25,799 bases of DNA. Origin: a virus. The stretch lies in IMG/VR virus record IMGVR_UViG_3300010150_000139, positions 1 to 25,799 of that record. The stretch is one strand, 5' to 3'. The notes under the pieces are model-generated. The model did no database searches and had not been told where the DNA came from. It was given only the letters and a program-made list of their open reading frames with translations. Positions within the stretch are counted from its first letter, which is position 1, and every line of letters starts with the position of its first letter. Shown in pieces: positions 16,850 through 24,983 of the stretch. Position numbers and translations under genes: made by a program.

Positions 16850-18181
16850 TTACTTCTGTCTTTCGCCGTAAGTGTCTCTGGTCAACATCATAGATGTATA
16901 AGAAGTTCTTGGATCATAATGATGACACAATTCCTTTATCATATATATACCGCTAATTTGGGTTCTATCTGGCTCCGTTAGGTCACTATCACCAATACTA
17001 GCAAATACACAATCAATCAAATCTCCTGCGTGTAAATTAGTATTTAATGGAACTTGAATACTAACCGACTGAGCAAACAGAGAATTATATCTCATTTTCC
17101 TTTGAGATGAAAATAATGTTGGATCTACATTACTTTTAGTACTCACTTTTGGATTAGCAGTACCCTTATCAAAAGTTTCTGTAATAATTTTGGTTGGAAA
17201 TTTTGATAGGTCAATATTACCCAATTTTGGTGTTTCTTCACTAATCCGTTCACCTAGAGTTGGAATAGTTCCATAATTATCTTGACTAAAAATATTATCA
17301 ACAGTAACATTAAATGAAACTGGATCAAAAAACCTTCTAGCAGAAGCGATAACTCCTTTGCGCAGATCTTCAGCCAAACTTCCAGCTTGATTTATGACAA
17401 AATGATTTATTTTATAATCAATTGATATTAAATCTCCTCGTGGCTCAAAATCATTAGGAGATCCATTATATTCAGTATAAACATATTTGGGCACATCAAC
17501 TGACTGAGCTACCAGATTATCTATAGACTTAAATGCAAATCCTCTCCTGGTCTGATAGAAAAAGAATCCTGCTGATGAATTTCCTGTGTCCGAATTTAAA
17601 CTACCTTCCGAGTTAGCTTTACTTGCCAATTTCATTATAGCTTCAAATGGCTTCATCTGACTTCCCCAGAAACCATAGTTCACTGAAGTTGTGTCAATAT
17701 CTGCCTCAATTGAAGACTGAAAACTTTCATCAATTATAGTCTGTACGTGATCACTAATTCTAGTTGACTCGCCATACTTTTTCTCCAGAAATACCATCTC
17801 ATTCATATAAGCTTCTTTAGAAAATAAATGAAGCTTGAAAAATTCAGCCCTGTCGTCTCTAATTAAGTCGGTAATATCATTAACATATAGTGATCTTCTG
17901 GTCGCATAATCCAAATCTTGGTTTGTTGCCGAGTTACTCTGAATATAAAGTTCTACTTCCTCACCCTTACGAATCTTCATACCCTCGTATAAAGAAACAT
18001 ATTTACCAGTTTCATCACTCTTAATTGCTCCACCCGAATTGGCAATTTGAATCGTACAAGAAACGGTAGGACACAAGACATCCTCATAGAAATCAATAGA
18101 TGTTGCAGCTAATCTGAAATCTACAGTCTTACCGTCCTTTTTAATTGTAAGTACTCTATATAGAGATGGTCTAATTGACAT
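16850..18181 (-). CDS. 27: Baseplate hub protein, gp27-like (443 aa)
   Basis: This is the predicted central hub protein that forms a trimer between the tail tube and the spike. The N-terminal part (VLTIKKDGKTVDFRLAATSI then DFYEDVLCPTVSCTIQIANS) is a tube-like beta domain of the gp27/VgrG kind. KIRKGEEVELYIQSNS and LYVNDITDLIRDDRAEFFKL fit the second tube-like domain. A late segment (SIQVPLNTNLHAGDLIDCVF) resembles the closing beta-barrel. The length is close to T4 gp27 (391 residues) and to what I expect for cyanophage hub proteins. It is followed after two bases by the gp5-like gene, the same partnership as in T4. It starts at ATG 18181 after an ATAAATA late promoter with AGGTGAA as a possible but distant ribosome site. 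Confidence 0.78.
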   Translation of the reverse strand: MSIRPSLYRVLTIKKDGKTVDFRLAATSIDFYEDVLCPTVSCTIQIANSGGAIKSDETGKYVSLYEGMKIRKGEEVELYIQSNSATNQDLDYATRRSLYVNDITDLIRDDRAEFFKLHLFSKEAYMNEMVFLEKKYGESTRISDHVQTIIDESFQSSIEADIDTTSVNYGFWGSQMKPFEAIMKLASKANSEGSLNSDTGNSSAGFFFYQTRRGFAFKSIDNLVAQSVDVPKYVYTEYNGSPNDFEPRGDLISIDYKINHFVINQAGSLAEDLRKGVIASARRFFDPVSFNVTVDNIFSQDNYGTIPTLGERISEETPKLGNIDLSKFPTKIITETFDKGTANPKVSTKSNVDPTLFSSQRKMRYNSLFAQSVSIQVPLNTNLHAGDLIDCVFASIGDSDLTEPDRTQISGIYMIKELCHHYDPRTSYTSMMLTRDTYGERQK

Positions 18182-18203
18182 TACGACACAGATTCACCTA
18201 TAC

Positions 18204-18210
18204 TATTTAT
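18204..18210 (-). promoter_or_regulatory. T4-type late promoter (ATAAATA) for the hub genes
   Basis: The minus strand reads GGAATAAATAGTATAGG, 22 bases before ATG 18181. The motif overlaps the TAA stop of the 652-residue gene. It would drive the gp27-like, gp5-like and spike-like genes. Confidence 0.55.
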
Positions 18211-20165
18211 TCCACCTCAATATATTCTTTCTGTGTCATTACTATTGTATTATTAATAATCTTTTCTCCTCCAGTCTTAATAGAAGACAGAGTATCCAAG
18301 AACATATTTTTAGCTGAAGATAAAGCACTATTTCCATTAGCTGGAGCAGCCGTTTCTTGCCTCGAAAGTTTCTTACCAATACTTATCAGATTGAGATATG
18401 GTTCGGGATTAATTGCCTTACCATCCTTACCACCAATATAAACCTCATAATGAAGGTGAATTCCAGTACTTGTACCTGTACTTCCAATTTCACCAATAGC
18501 CTGCCCAGTATAGGAATCACCGTTCTTTACATAAACAGATTTAAGGTGAGCAAACATATAACTCTTCCCAGTTTCTTTTGAAGTGATAATTACAAAATTA
18601 CCATATCCACGTGGATCAAAATCCACTCTAGTAACTTTACCAGAAAGTTTCAATGCTACCCTATAACCAGCTCCAGGAGGAGCTAGGTCAATACCATTAT
18701 GCATTCTGTAACCACCAAATGTAGGATGCTCTCTCATACCGAATTTACTAGTAGTTACAATTTTACTAGACTTTCCACCCATAAACTCATCTTTAACGGT
18801 AGATGTGCCAGAGGAAGCTGCTGGTCGTGGAGCCTGAACATTTGGTGGCTTTTCCTTTGGTGTTGGGATATCTGATGAAGATAATGTGCCACCCTGCGGA
18901 TAGTTAATGGGTGCCGCCCCACCAGCCCTCATTGGATCACCTTTACTGGGGTCACGAAGGATTTGGTTATCACCAGAACCACCACGCCAGGAAGAGCCTG
19001 GGATGCGTCCATCAGCACCAGTTCCAGCGGGACGTTCACTTGGTCTTTTCTTGTAGTAGCCAGGGGCAGCACGAAACTCAAGTGCGCCACGAATCTCTTT
19101 GGCTGAATCAGCTCTAAAACCAGAATTACGCATATCAGCGATATATCCATTGATTTGCTCAACAGACCTCCCAGAGAAAGCTGCGGCATCTTCGGCAGTT
19201 TTGATTTTGCGATATTTGCCTATTCCCCTATCAAAAACACCTTGGAATTGATCGGGCTGGGCAAAGACATCAGTGAAGTTATCTGGGTAGCGACTATCTG
19301 CCACACGATTAGCACCTACTTGGAGCACATCAGTAGCTGAGACACCTCTACCTGCCTCTGTGGCGATTGCTGCGGCAATCCTATACTCTTCTGCCGTTCC
19401 TTTAATCTTAGCACCACTGCCACTGGATTCAGAAGCTTGAGAACCAAAGGCAGGTGTTTTTGGTTTAGCAACTGGCTCCTCTTCTTTAAATTCTTTATCA
19501 AGTTCAGAACGTATTTTTTCTATACTTTCATCAGCTTTAAATTTCTCTAGAATATAATCTAGCTCCTCCTCCTCTCTTCCCCAGACTGCTCCCATTTCAC
19601 TGACGGATGTAGATATATCCTCAAGATTTTCATCCAATTCTTCTTTAGCAGTTTCAATCCTGCCTGATTTATCCGTAAAATCAAACTCCTTTATATTTTG
19701 TACAAAGGCATTCATAATTTTACCAAGAGACTTAAATGTGGCTCCAGTTGAAGTAATAGCCCTTTTCACGGATCCAGTAAATACCTTTACCTTCTTAATA
19801 AAAATTTCAACCTGCTTAATTATCCAGGGTAAATTATCAACAGCCCAAGCAGCTATAAGCTTCCATAAAGAAGCTAATGGTTTTTTGACAACCACATCGA
19901 CAATTTTAGTTGCTGCAGGTACAATTCCCCCCTCTCTACTTTTTTCTCTGCTTTTTCTTCTTTCAAGCTCTTCAGTATCTCTTTCCTTTCTCCTCTGACT
20001 TAAATTTTCATTTTTAATTTTTAAACTTGTAGCTTTAATTTTATCTCCAGTAGATGTTATGACAGAATTAGAAGTAGAAGCTACCCCTTTAAGAAAGGTT
20101 CTTGAGCCTCTTACTAAATTTCTAGCAATACCTATTGCTTTTGTTGTGACAGCGGGATTAGCCAT
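18207..20165 (-). CDS. Tail protein with SleB-like and M23 peptidoglycan hydrolase domains (652 aa)
   Basis: Residues 50-80 are highly charged, and about 95-120 carry an AAWAVDNLPWI motif shared with the next protein upstream. Residues about 255-375 look like a SleB-type cell-wall hydrolase (Hydrolase_2): AAAIATEAGRG with E270 at the catalytic position, DVLQVGANRV, then FAQPDQFQGVF. A proline/glycine linker follows. Residues about 470-592 are an M23 (LytM-type) endopeptidase with zinc ligands H489 and D493 (HNGID), catalytic H540 (FAHL) and H570-x-H572 (GIHLHYEV). Both sets of key residues look intact, so the protein could cut both glycan and peptide bonds during entry. The gene lies among hub genes and overlaps its upstream neighbour by one base, so a virion-borne hydrolase is more likely than a lysis endolysin. 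There is no signal peptide. Confidence 0.85.
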   Translation of the reverse strand: MANPAVTTKAIGIARNLVRGSRTFLKGVASTSNSVITSTGDKIKATSLKIKNENLSQRRKERDTEELERRKSREKSREGGIVPAATKIVDVVVKKPLASLWKLIAAWAVDNLPWIIKQVEIFIKKVKVFTGSVKRAITSTGATFKSLGKIMNAFVQNIKEFDFTDKSGRIETAKEELDENLEDISTSVSEMGAVWGREEEELDYILEKFKADESIEKIRSELDKEFKEEEPVAKPKTPAFGSQASESSGSGAKIKGTAEEYRIAAAIATEAGRGVSATDVLQVGANRVADSRYPDNFTDVFAQPDQFQGVFDRGIGKYRKIKTAEDAAAFSGRSVEQINGYIADMRNSGFRADSAKEIRGALEFRAAPGYYKKRPSERPAGTGADGRIPGSSWRGGSGDNQILRDPSKGDPMRAGGAAPINYPQGGTLSSSDIPTPKEKPPNVQAPRPAASSGTSTVKDEFMGGKSSKIVTTSKFGMREHPTFGGYRMHNGIDLAPPGAGYRVALKLSGKVTRVDFDPRGYGNFVIITSKETGKSYMFAHLKSVYVKNGDSYTGQAIGEIGSTGTSTGIHLHYEVYIGGKDGKAINPEPYLNLISIGKKLSRQETAAPANGNSALSSAKNMFLDTLSSIKTGGEKIINNTIVMTQKEYIEVE

Positions 20166-22090
20166 TAGTTAACACCTACTTCAGATAACTGATAAATCTT
20201 ACCAGCAAGTTCCCTGTAAATATTACTCTGGGGATCTCTAGTATTAATCGATTGAACTTCCTGCTGTGGAAGAGTTTCAGCTGGCTTCTCTTTTTTCATA
20301 CGTGACATAATTGGAGGAAGCTCTTCCAAGTTGAAAGTACTAGCTGGAAGACCACCAGACAATTGCATTCCTTCTGGCGTACTAAAGCTACCAGCATCTA
20401 CCCGATCCCCTGGACTAATTTTAATAGAGGTTTCTGGGTGAGTTGATTTACTATCTGAAGCGGGAGTAACCGTAGCTGTATTATTATTGTTAGTAATATT
20501 TTCAATAATATTACTATAATTACCAGCCATAGTCTCATCTGACGTGGTTTCCATTCCAGCCATCGTCATCCCAGCTTTAGCCAAAGCATCAGCTGTATTT
20601 GCGGCAAGAATACTACCAATAAGACCACCTAAAATGCCACCAACACCAGTACCAATAACTGGAATTGGGATTGCTATGGTTCCAATACCAGCACCAATAG
20701 TAGCACCAGCCTTCATTCCTACCATACCAGCAATGCCAGAAGCAAGTCCTCTAATAAGAGCCTCTTCATTACCTTGACCACCTGCTTTATTGAGTGCTAT
20801 ATCAACCGCAATACCAACTCCAGGAAGTCTCAAAAGAGGTCTTGCTATTTTTGCAATACCTGTTAGTAACTTGTTACCTGCCTTACCAGCGATACCAGCT
20901 GCATTAAAGACCTTCCCTAGGAGATCCTCTATTCCTTTTAGTCTACTTGTTGGATTACCTGTCGCAATACCTTCCTTTGCGGCATAACCTTTCAATGGAT
21001 TTAATTTCTCCATTGCCTTGGAACCAAAATCTTTAAATCCACGCATAAAGTTGCTAGCACCCTCCTGCATCTTATCAAAGCCAAGCTTACCGCCAACTCT
21101 GCTAGCAAAGGATTTGACTTTACTACCACCCGCCCTTAACTTATCAATAATATTTCCAAAAAATCCCTTTGGTTTAGGTGGTTTAGCATTTTTAGCAGCT
21201 TGAGCAGATTTAAGACCACCACTAAGAACATTTTTGGCGCTCTTATATAAATTAAATAACTTACTTCCTAATCTTTTGATCCCATTAAATATTGCATTAG
21301 CAACTCTAGATGTTACATCAAATATTGCGTTAAATATCTTTTTAGCAATTCTAAATGCGGAAGTGGCAATTTTAGAAGCAATTCTAAACGCAGTAGATGC
21401 AACCCTCCTAACACCTCTTAATATTCCCCTTACAATTCCATCAAATATATTAAAAATACCACGGACATTCGGCAATATGCCAACAACAGCGGTACTAAAA
21501 CTATCAATACTTAAATCAAATGACCTAATACTGTCCAGTATTGCTGGTAGATTATCAATTATCCAAGCAGCACCTAATAGTAATAATGCTTTTTTCAGTT
21601 TATCCCAAAAACCCATAACCTTTCCGGTTACGGCATTGGCAGTTTTCTGTAGTGGTGCTACTGCTGCGGCAGCAGCCTTGGACAATCCCTCAACAAAATT
21701 CTCTCTTGCTGTTCTTTTATTCCTTTCAAGGTCTAATGAAGCTTGTCTAGTCTCTTGCTTTTCAGTTTTTAATTCTTGATCTCTCTTATCAGAGATAATT
21801 TTATACAGATTCTCAATAGACTTTTTATTAGTCTGAGCCTGATCAGAAATATTAGTCGCTGACTGCTGAAAAGTATTGTTTAATGACTGCGTTATAGTCG
21901 CAAATTTATTAGCAACAACAATAGCAGATTTTGGCTGTACGCCACCAGAACTATTAGATTTATCGGATCCACCACCATCTCCACCGCTCATTCCACGCGA
22001 AGCGCGGAACATAGCGATTCTTTGTTGTTTTGACAGGTATGCCCCTGATTGGGGATCAACACCTGAACTAGCAGCTCCAAATAAACTCAT
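20165..22090 (-). CDS. Helical tail protein, candidate tape measure (641 aa)
   Basis: I do not recognise a named domain. The N-terminus is glycine/serine-rich. Residues about 85-135 are a charged coiled coil (KTEKQETRQASLDLERNKRT). Residues about 158-190 hold a hydrophobic helix with AAWIIDNLPAI. Residues about 205-290 are cationic amphipathic repeats (AFRIASKIATSAFRIAKKIF). Residues about 395-500 are hydrophobic and glycine-rich (ATIGAGIGTIAIPIPVIGTG) with membrane-segment character. The C-terminus is polar. T4 has its tape measure gp29 (590 residues) in the same 51-27-28-29-48-54 gene neighbourhood, so length, helicity and hydrophobic segments make a tape measure plausible. It shares a module with the 652-residue hydrolase, with which it is coupled by a one-base overlap. 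The role is inferred and may instead be hub-associated. Confidence 0.6.
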   Translation of the reverse strand: MSLFGAASSGVDPQSGAYLSKQQRIAMFRASRGMSGGDGGGSDKSNSSGGVQPKSAIVVANKFATITQSLNNTFQQSATNISDQAQTNKKSIENLYKIISDKRDQELKTEKQETRQASLDLERNKRTARENFVEGLSKAAAAAVAPLQKTANAVTGKVMGFWDKLKKALLLLGAAWIIDNLPAILDSIRSFDLSIDSFSTAVVGILPNVRGIFNIFDGIVRGILRGVRRVASTAFRIASKIATSAFRIAKKIFNAIFDVTSRVANAIFNGIKRLGSKLFNLYKSAKNVLSGGLKSAQAAKNAKPPKPKGFFGNIIDKLRAGGSKVKSFASRVGGKLGFDKMQEGASNFMRGFKDFGSKAMEKLNPLKGYAAKEGIATGNPTSRLKGIEDLLGKVFNAAGIAGKAGNKLLTGIAKIARPLLRLPGVGIAVDIALNKAGGQGNEEALIRGLASGIAGMVGMKAGATIGAGIGTIAIPIPVIGTGVGGILGGLIGSILAANTADALAKAGMTMAGMETTSDETMAGNYSNIIENITNNNNTATVTPASDSKSTHPETSIKISPGDRVDAGSFSTPEGMQLSGGLPASTFNLEELPPIMSRMKKEKPAETLPQQEVQSINTRDPQSNIYRELAGKIYQLSEVGVN

Positions 22091-22098
22091 TTGTAGTA

Positions 22099-22269
22099 TT
22101 ACTGTTGTGCTATGCGCTGTTCTTCTTCCTCAATCCAGTTCTTTAGTAGAGTGACATAAATGTCTCTTTCCCAAGGGATTAGATCTTCAATGTCTCTAAG
22201 ACTGTATTTATGGTGTTGAATAAGTGCAAAGTTTGTTTTATAGTATGACTCAAGATCTTCATGAGCCAT
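22099..22269 (-). CDS. 51: gp51-like baseplate hub assembly protein (56 aa)
   Basis: This short gene reads from ATG 22269 to TAA 22099 and gives MAHEDLESYYKTNFALIQHH, KYSLRDIEDLIPWERDIYVT, LLKNWIEEEEQRIAQQ. It begins two bases after the gp26-like gene and ends eight bases before the next start, so it fills an otherwise unexplained gap. The HHKYSLRDIEDLIPWERDIYV core is the pattern I associate with proteins annotated as gp51, the hub assembly catalyst, next to gp26 in cyanophages. It is much shorter than T4 gp51 (249 residues), so equivalence of function is uncertain. The protein is predicted to be helical and soluble. Confidence 0.75.
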   Translation of the reverse strand: MAHEDLESYYKTNFALIQHHKYSLRDIEDLIPWERDIYVTLLKNWIEEEEQRIAQQ

Positions 22270-22271
22270 AC

Positions 22272-22982
22272 TTATGCGAAAAAAGATCCTAGCCCCTCAA
22301 GTACAACATCACTAGTCACCTTAGTTTCTGGATTAGTAACCTGAATGGTATGACTTAGTTTAGGCATTGTTGTAAAGAACTTTTCAATTCCTTCAAACTG
22401 CTTTGGCTCTAAATCTTCTATCCACTCAATCAACTCTTCCTTTGATGATTCGGTTGCTGCCCAGGACTCTTCTTCAGAGAAAATCATACTAATGCAGGAT
22501 GCGATTAGTTCCAGGCTATCCGTAATACTGATGTCTTCTTGATCTGCACCCATAACAGTTTCAATATTAGGATACTTCATCTGGATAGAGTACGTATCAT
22601 CAATTTTAATATTGTTTGAATGCTCATCATCAAAAACAACTTTGACCTCATCCAAGTAAATTGTCTGGGTTACTTGAGTAACACCATCATCTGGACAAGT
22701 AATAATAACTTCAACATCTTCTCCAATAGACTTGCCACGGATAGATAGGAATAAGTATTCAATGTCAAAAGTTGCTAGATTTTCTGTAGAAAATCCTTTA
22801 GTAAGTACACAAGCCTCAATAACATCTTTAATTCCCCTAACCATTTCAGCTTGATCATTAGACTCACGAGCTAAAATAAGAACTTTTTCTTCCTTAACAA
22901 GGAAAGGACGGAACTTAATTTTCTTACCCGTAGAAGGCACAATGGCTTCATGGGTCACCTTGGCGATCTTTGGAAGAGCCAT
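22272..22982 (-). CDS. 26: Baseplate hub protein, gp26-like (236 aa)
   Basis: The N-terminus (LPKIAKVTHEAIVPSTGKKI then KFRPFLVKEEKVLILARES) is typical of the T4_baseplate family to which T4 gp26 (208 residues) belongs. Further family-like pieces are VIEACVLTKGFSTENLATFD, IEYLFLSIRGKSIGEDVEV and ITCPDDGV. In T4, gp26 takes part in assembly of the central baseplate hub. Here it is followed by a gp51-like gene. Length agrees with the family. It is preceded by a 36-base gap holding a late promoter, and ATG 22982 is the natural start. Confidence 0.82.
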   Translation of the reverse strand: MALPKIAKVTHEAIVPSTGKKIKFRPFLVKEEKVLILARESNDQAEMVRGIKDVIEACVLTKGFSTENLATFDIEYLFLSIRGKSIGEDVEVIITCPDDGVTQVTQTIYLDEVKVVFDDEHSNNIKIDDTYSIQMKYPNIETVMGADQEDISITDSLELIASCISMIFSEEESWAATESSKEELIEWIEDLEPKQFEGIEKFFTTMPKLSHTIQVTNPETKVTSDVVLEGLGSFFA

Positions 22983-23007
22983 AATATAGTAAAAGGAATG
23001 CTATAGT

Positions 23008-23014
23008 TATTTAG
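23008..23014 (-). promoter_or_regulatory. T4-type late promoter (CTAAATA) for the gp26 gene cluster
   Basis: The minus strand reads CCTCCTAAATAACTATAGC, 25 bases before ATG 22982, in the 36-base gap after the 123-residue gene. Confidence 0.65.
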
Positions 23015-23018
23015 GAGG

Positions 23019-23390
23019 TTAATTTTGATATAATCTCATCAAAGGCAGAGTCAAAGCAGACTGAACTTCACTGGGTTTTAGCATAAACAAGGGAGTTGTG
23101 TTTCCCCCAAAATTATAGTTTCTTTGCTTACCAATATGCAAATTCATACCAGTCCACCCCCAGTCATATACTCCCTTGACCTGAACTATGGGGTATCTGT
23201 CACTAAGTATATTTGGTGTTGATGCAAAGTATACGTACACATATACCTTACCTGGGATTGGCATTTGGGTTTGAGTATCGCTCAATAATGGTATGAGATC
23301 ATCCATAATATCTTCGGCGTACTCTGCACCAGTTAATTCATCTAATAAAGGACGAATCCTATTATTAGACTTTTTCTTCTTTTTAGCCAT
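23019..23390 (-). CDS. Conserved-looking structural-cluster protein of unknown function (123 aa)
   Basis: It begins with a lysine run (MAKKKKKSNNRIRPLLDE) and an acidic helix (YAEDIMDDLIPLL). A beta-rich part follows (GKVYVYVYFASTPNILSDRY, then PIVQVKGVYDWGWTGMNLHI). The C-terminus (MLKPSEVQSALTLPLMRLYQ) has the look of other small cyanophage baseplate-region proteins, but I cannot name a family. It shares one base with the gp53 stop (TGATG) and is the last gene before the gp26 promoter, so it is translated with gp48 and gp53. A baseplate or assembly role is inferred from position only. Confidence 0.65.
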   Translation of the reverse strand: MAKKKKKSNNRIRPLLDELTGAEYAEDIMDDLIPLLSDTQTQMPIPGKVYVYVYFASTPNILSDRYPIVQVKGVYDWGWTGMNLHIGKQRNYNFGGNTTPLFMLKPSEVQSALTLPLMRLYQN

Positions 23391-24037
23391 CAGGGACTCG
23401 TATTTTTAGTATTGGCTGCCCTAATAGTACTCGAATTTACATACTCGGAGTTAAATCCATACTTGGAAATGTCTCGCATATCGTTGAGGAATTGATTCAA
23501 GTAAGATGGTCTCAGTATATAAATTTCTCTCTTCTTATCATTTTTATTAGTCTCATATTCAAAATTAGTGATGCCACGTATAGGTGAAATTTTTTGGAAT
23601 GGATTATCTGGGTTTTGTATTGTAAAATCAGGCGCAACAACAACTCCAGGTGGATAAATCAATCTCCCGCTACTATCCCTGACCTCAGTACTCTCATAGT
23701 AATTGATATTATTTGCAGCATCACCGTACTTTTCAATGATATAATCATACAATTGCTGCACTGTAATGGGATAATCGTTTTGATAATTTATGATATTAGC
23801 TGTTACTAAAACAACCCAGTCATAATCGGAAGACCCGTATACATTATATGCTATTTGATCTGGTCTCTCATCTCCACGAATATTATATTTTTGAAAAACA
23901 GTAACATTACTTTGAAGGTCATCTCTCAACTTACCCCTGAGAAAAATATTTTTCAGTAATAAGTAATCCTGCGATCCAGTACTAGAAGTTAAAAAGTTTT
24001 GATACTCAATATTTGGTAACTGTCTAAAATATGACAT
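23390..24037 (-). CDS. 53: Baseplate wedge protein gp53
   Basis: This is the predicted gp53 of the baseplate wedge, a small protein that joins neighbouring wedges. The signature is in residues about 30-90: a short strand, then VTVFQKYNIRGDERPDQIAY, NVYGSSDYDWVVLVTANIIN and YQNDYPITVQQLYDYI, which matches the LysM-like gp53 pattern (a yNV(Y)G...yDW core). A tyrosine-rich tail follows. At 215 residues it is close to T4 gp53 (196). ATG 24037 overlaps the gp48 stop by one base (TAATG). Pairing with gp48 and gp54 fits T4 baseplate logic. Confidence 0.85.
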   Translation of the reverse strand: MSYFRQLPNIEYQNFLTSSTGSQDYLLLKNIFLRGKLRDDLQSNVTVFQKYNIRGDERPDQIAYNVYGSSDYDWVVLVTANIINYQNDYPITVQQLYDYIIEKYGDAANNINYYESTEVRDSSGRLIYPPGVVVAPDFTIQNPDNPFQKISPIRGITNFEYETNKNDKKREIYILRPSYLNQFLNDMRDISKYGFNSEYVNSSTIRAANTKNTSP

Positions 24038-24957
24038 TAGAATCCAACTCCATCATTAACAGATCTATAATCTTCATTGTATACAGGACTTAACTCCCTA
24101 AACCTCAACTGCATCTGCATTTTCACTGGTGTACCGTCACCATAAGTAGCATATGATCCAGTTCCAATATAATTAACATTCATTCCAGTTAGAGCAGACT
24201 GTTTAATAGAATATAAAAACGGATGTGCTCTAGAACCTTGCATAAAAACAGGCTGAAAAACATCTGGTGCTTGGATGAATGCCCCCTGACCACCACCATT
24301 AGAAGCAGTTTTTTTCGCAGACATAGACTGCTTTAAGGTAGAAATAATTTGCTTAATCTGATTCGATTCGTTAAGGTCTCTTGGTGTGAGAGTAAATGAA
24401 TAGTTAAATTCTCTCAAGATAACACCTTTGAATAGGAGCTCTAGGTTTGGATTCAATACCTGCCCAGTAGTCCTACTAATCAAAGACTGTGCGTCAATAT
24501 TACCACCAACAACATTAATTGCCTCACCAATCAAGGACTTTTTAACAGCGTCACGTACTGTAGGATCTAGAGCTGCTCCACCAGCACCAGTAAAGAACTT
24601 ATTGACAACCTTACCTAGTTGCTCTGCCTTATTTGCGTTTTCTGCTTTGAGGGCAGTTAAAATATCCTCCGCAACATTTATACCTGCAAGTTGAAGAGAA
24701 TTCAAACTATCACTATCCCAAGTAACAGCATTTGAATCTGAAATATTATCAGGCATTGGCAAAATAATATTTGATAGTGATCTTTTTAAGTTTCTAGTAC
24801 CTTTACTTCCGGTAATATTTAAAACTCTATTATCAGTATCTCTGCCTATACGTCTCCCACTACCAGGTGGTTGATAATTAAAAATACCCACCATAAAATA
24901 ATCATTATTGCCCGAAGCAATATTAGTGGGATACTGAAGTGTTTTACTTAATGCCAT
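24037..24957 (-). CDS. 48: Baseplate tail-tube cap protein, gp48-like
   Basis: In T4, gp48 sits on the hub and, with gp54, starts tail-tube polymerisation. Here the 306-residue protein has LKRSLSNIILPMPDNISDSN AVTWDSDSL near residues 60-85, and the strong LNPNLELLFKGVILREFNYS segment followed by FTLTPRDLNESNQIKQIIST near 168-210. These are typical of gp48/gp54 tube-like proteins. It is somewhat shorter than T4 gp48 (364). ATG 24957 follows a late promoter by 19 bases, with GAAG as a weak ribosome site. Confidence 0.8.
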   Translation of the reverse strand: MALSKTLQYPTNIASGNNDYFMVGIFNYQPPGSGRRIGRDTDNRVLNITGSKGTRNLKRSLSNIILPMPDNISDSNAVTWDSDSLNSLQLAGINVAEDILTALKAENANKAEQLGKVVNKFFTGAGGAALDPTVRDAVKKSLIGEAINVVGGNIDAQSLISRTTGQVLNPNLELLFKGVILREFNYSFTLTPRDLNESNQIKQIISTLKQSMSAKKTASNGGGQGAFIQAPDVFQPVFMQGSRAHPFLYSIKQSALTGMNVNYIGTGSYATYGDGTPVKMQMQLRFRELSPVYNEDYRSVNDGVGF

Positions 24958-24976
24958 AGATCTTCAGCTTTTTTTA

Positions 24977-24983
24977 TATTTAG
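24977..24983 (-). promoter_or_regulatory. T4-type late promoter (CTAAATA) for the gp48-gp53 cluster
   Basis: The minus strand reads CTAACTAAATATAAAAAAAG, 19 bases before ATG 24957. It overlaps the stop codon region of the gp54-like gene. Confidence 0.6.

Noticed and set aside
21234-21779. 181-codon plus-strand frame opposite the candidate tape measure
   Set aside because: It is a hydrophobic low-complexity shadow of amphipathic helices on the other strand, without a ribosome site or promoter.
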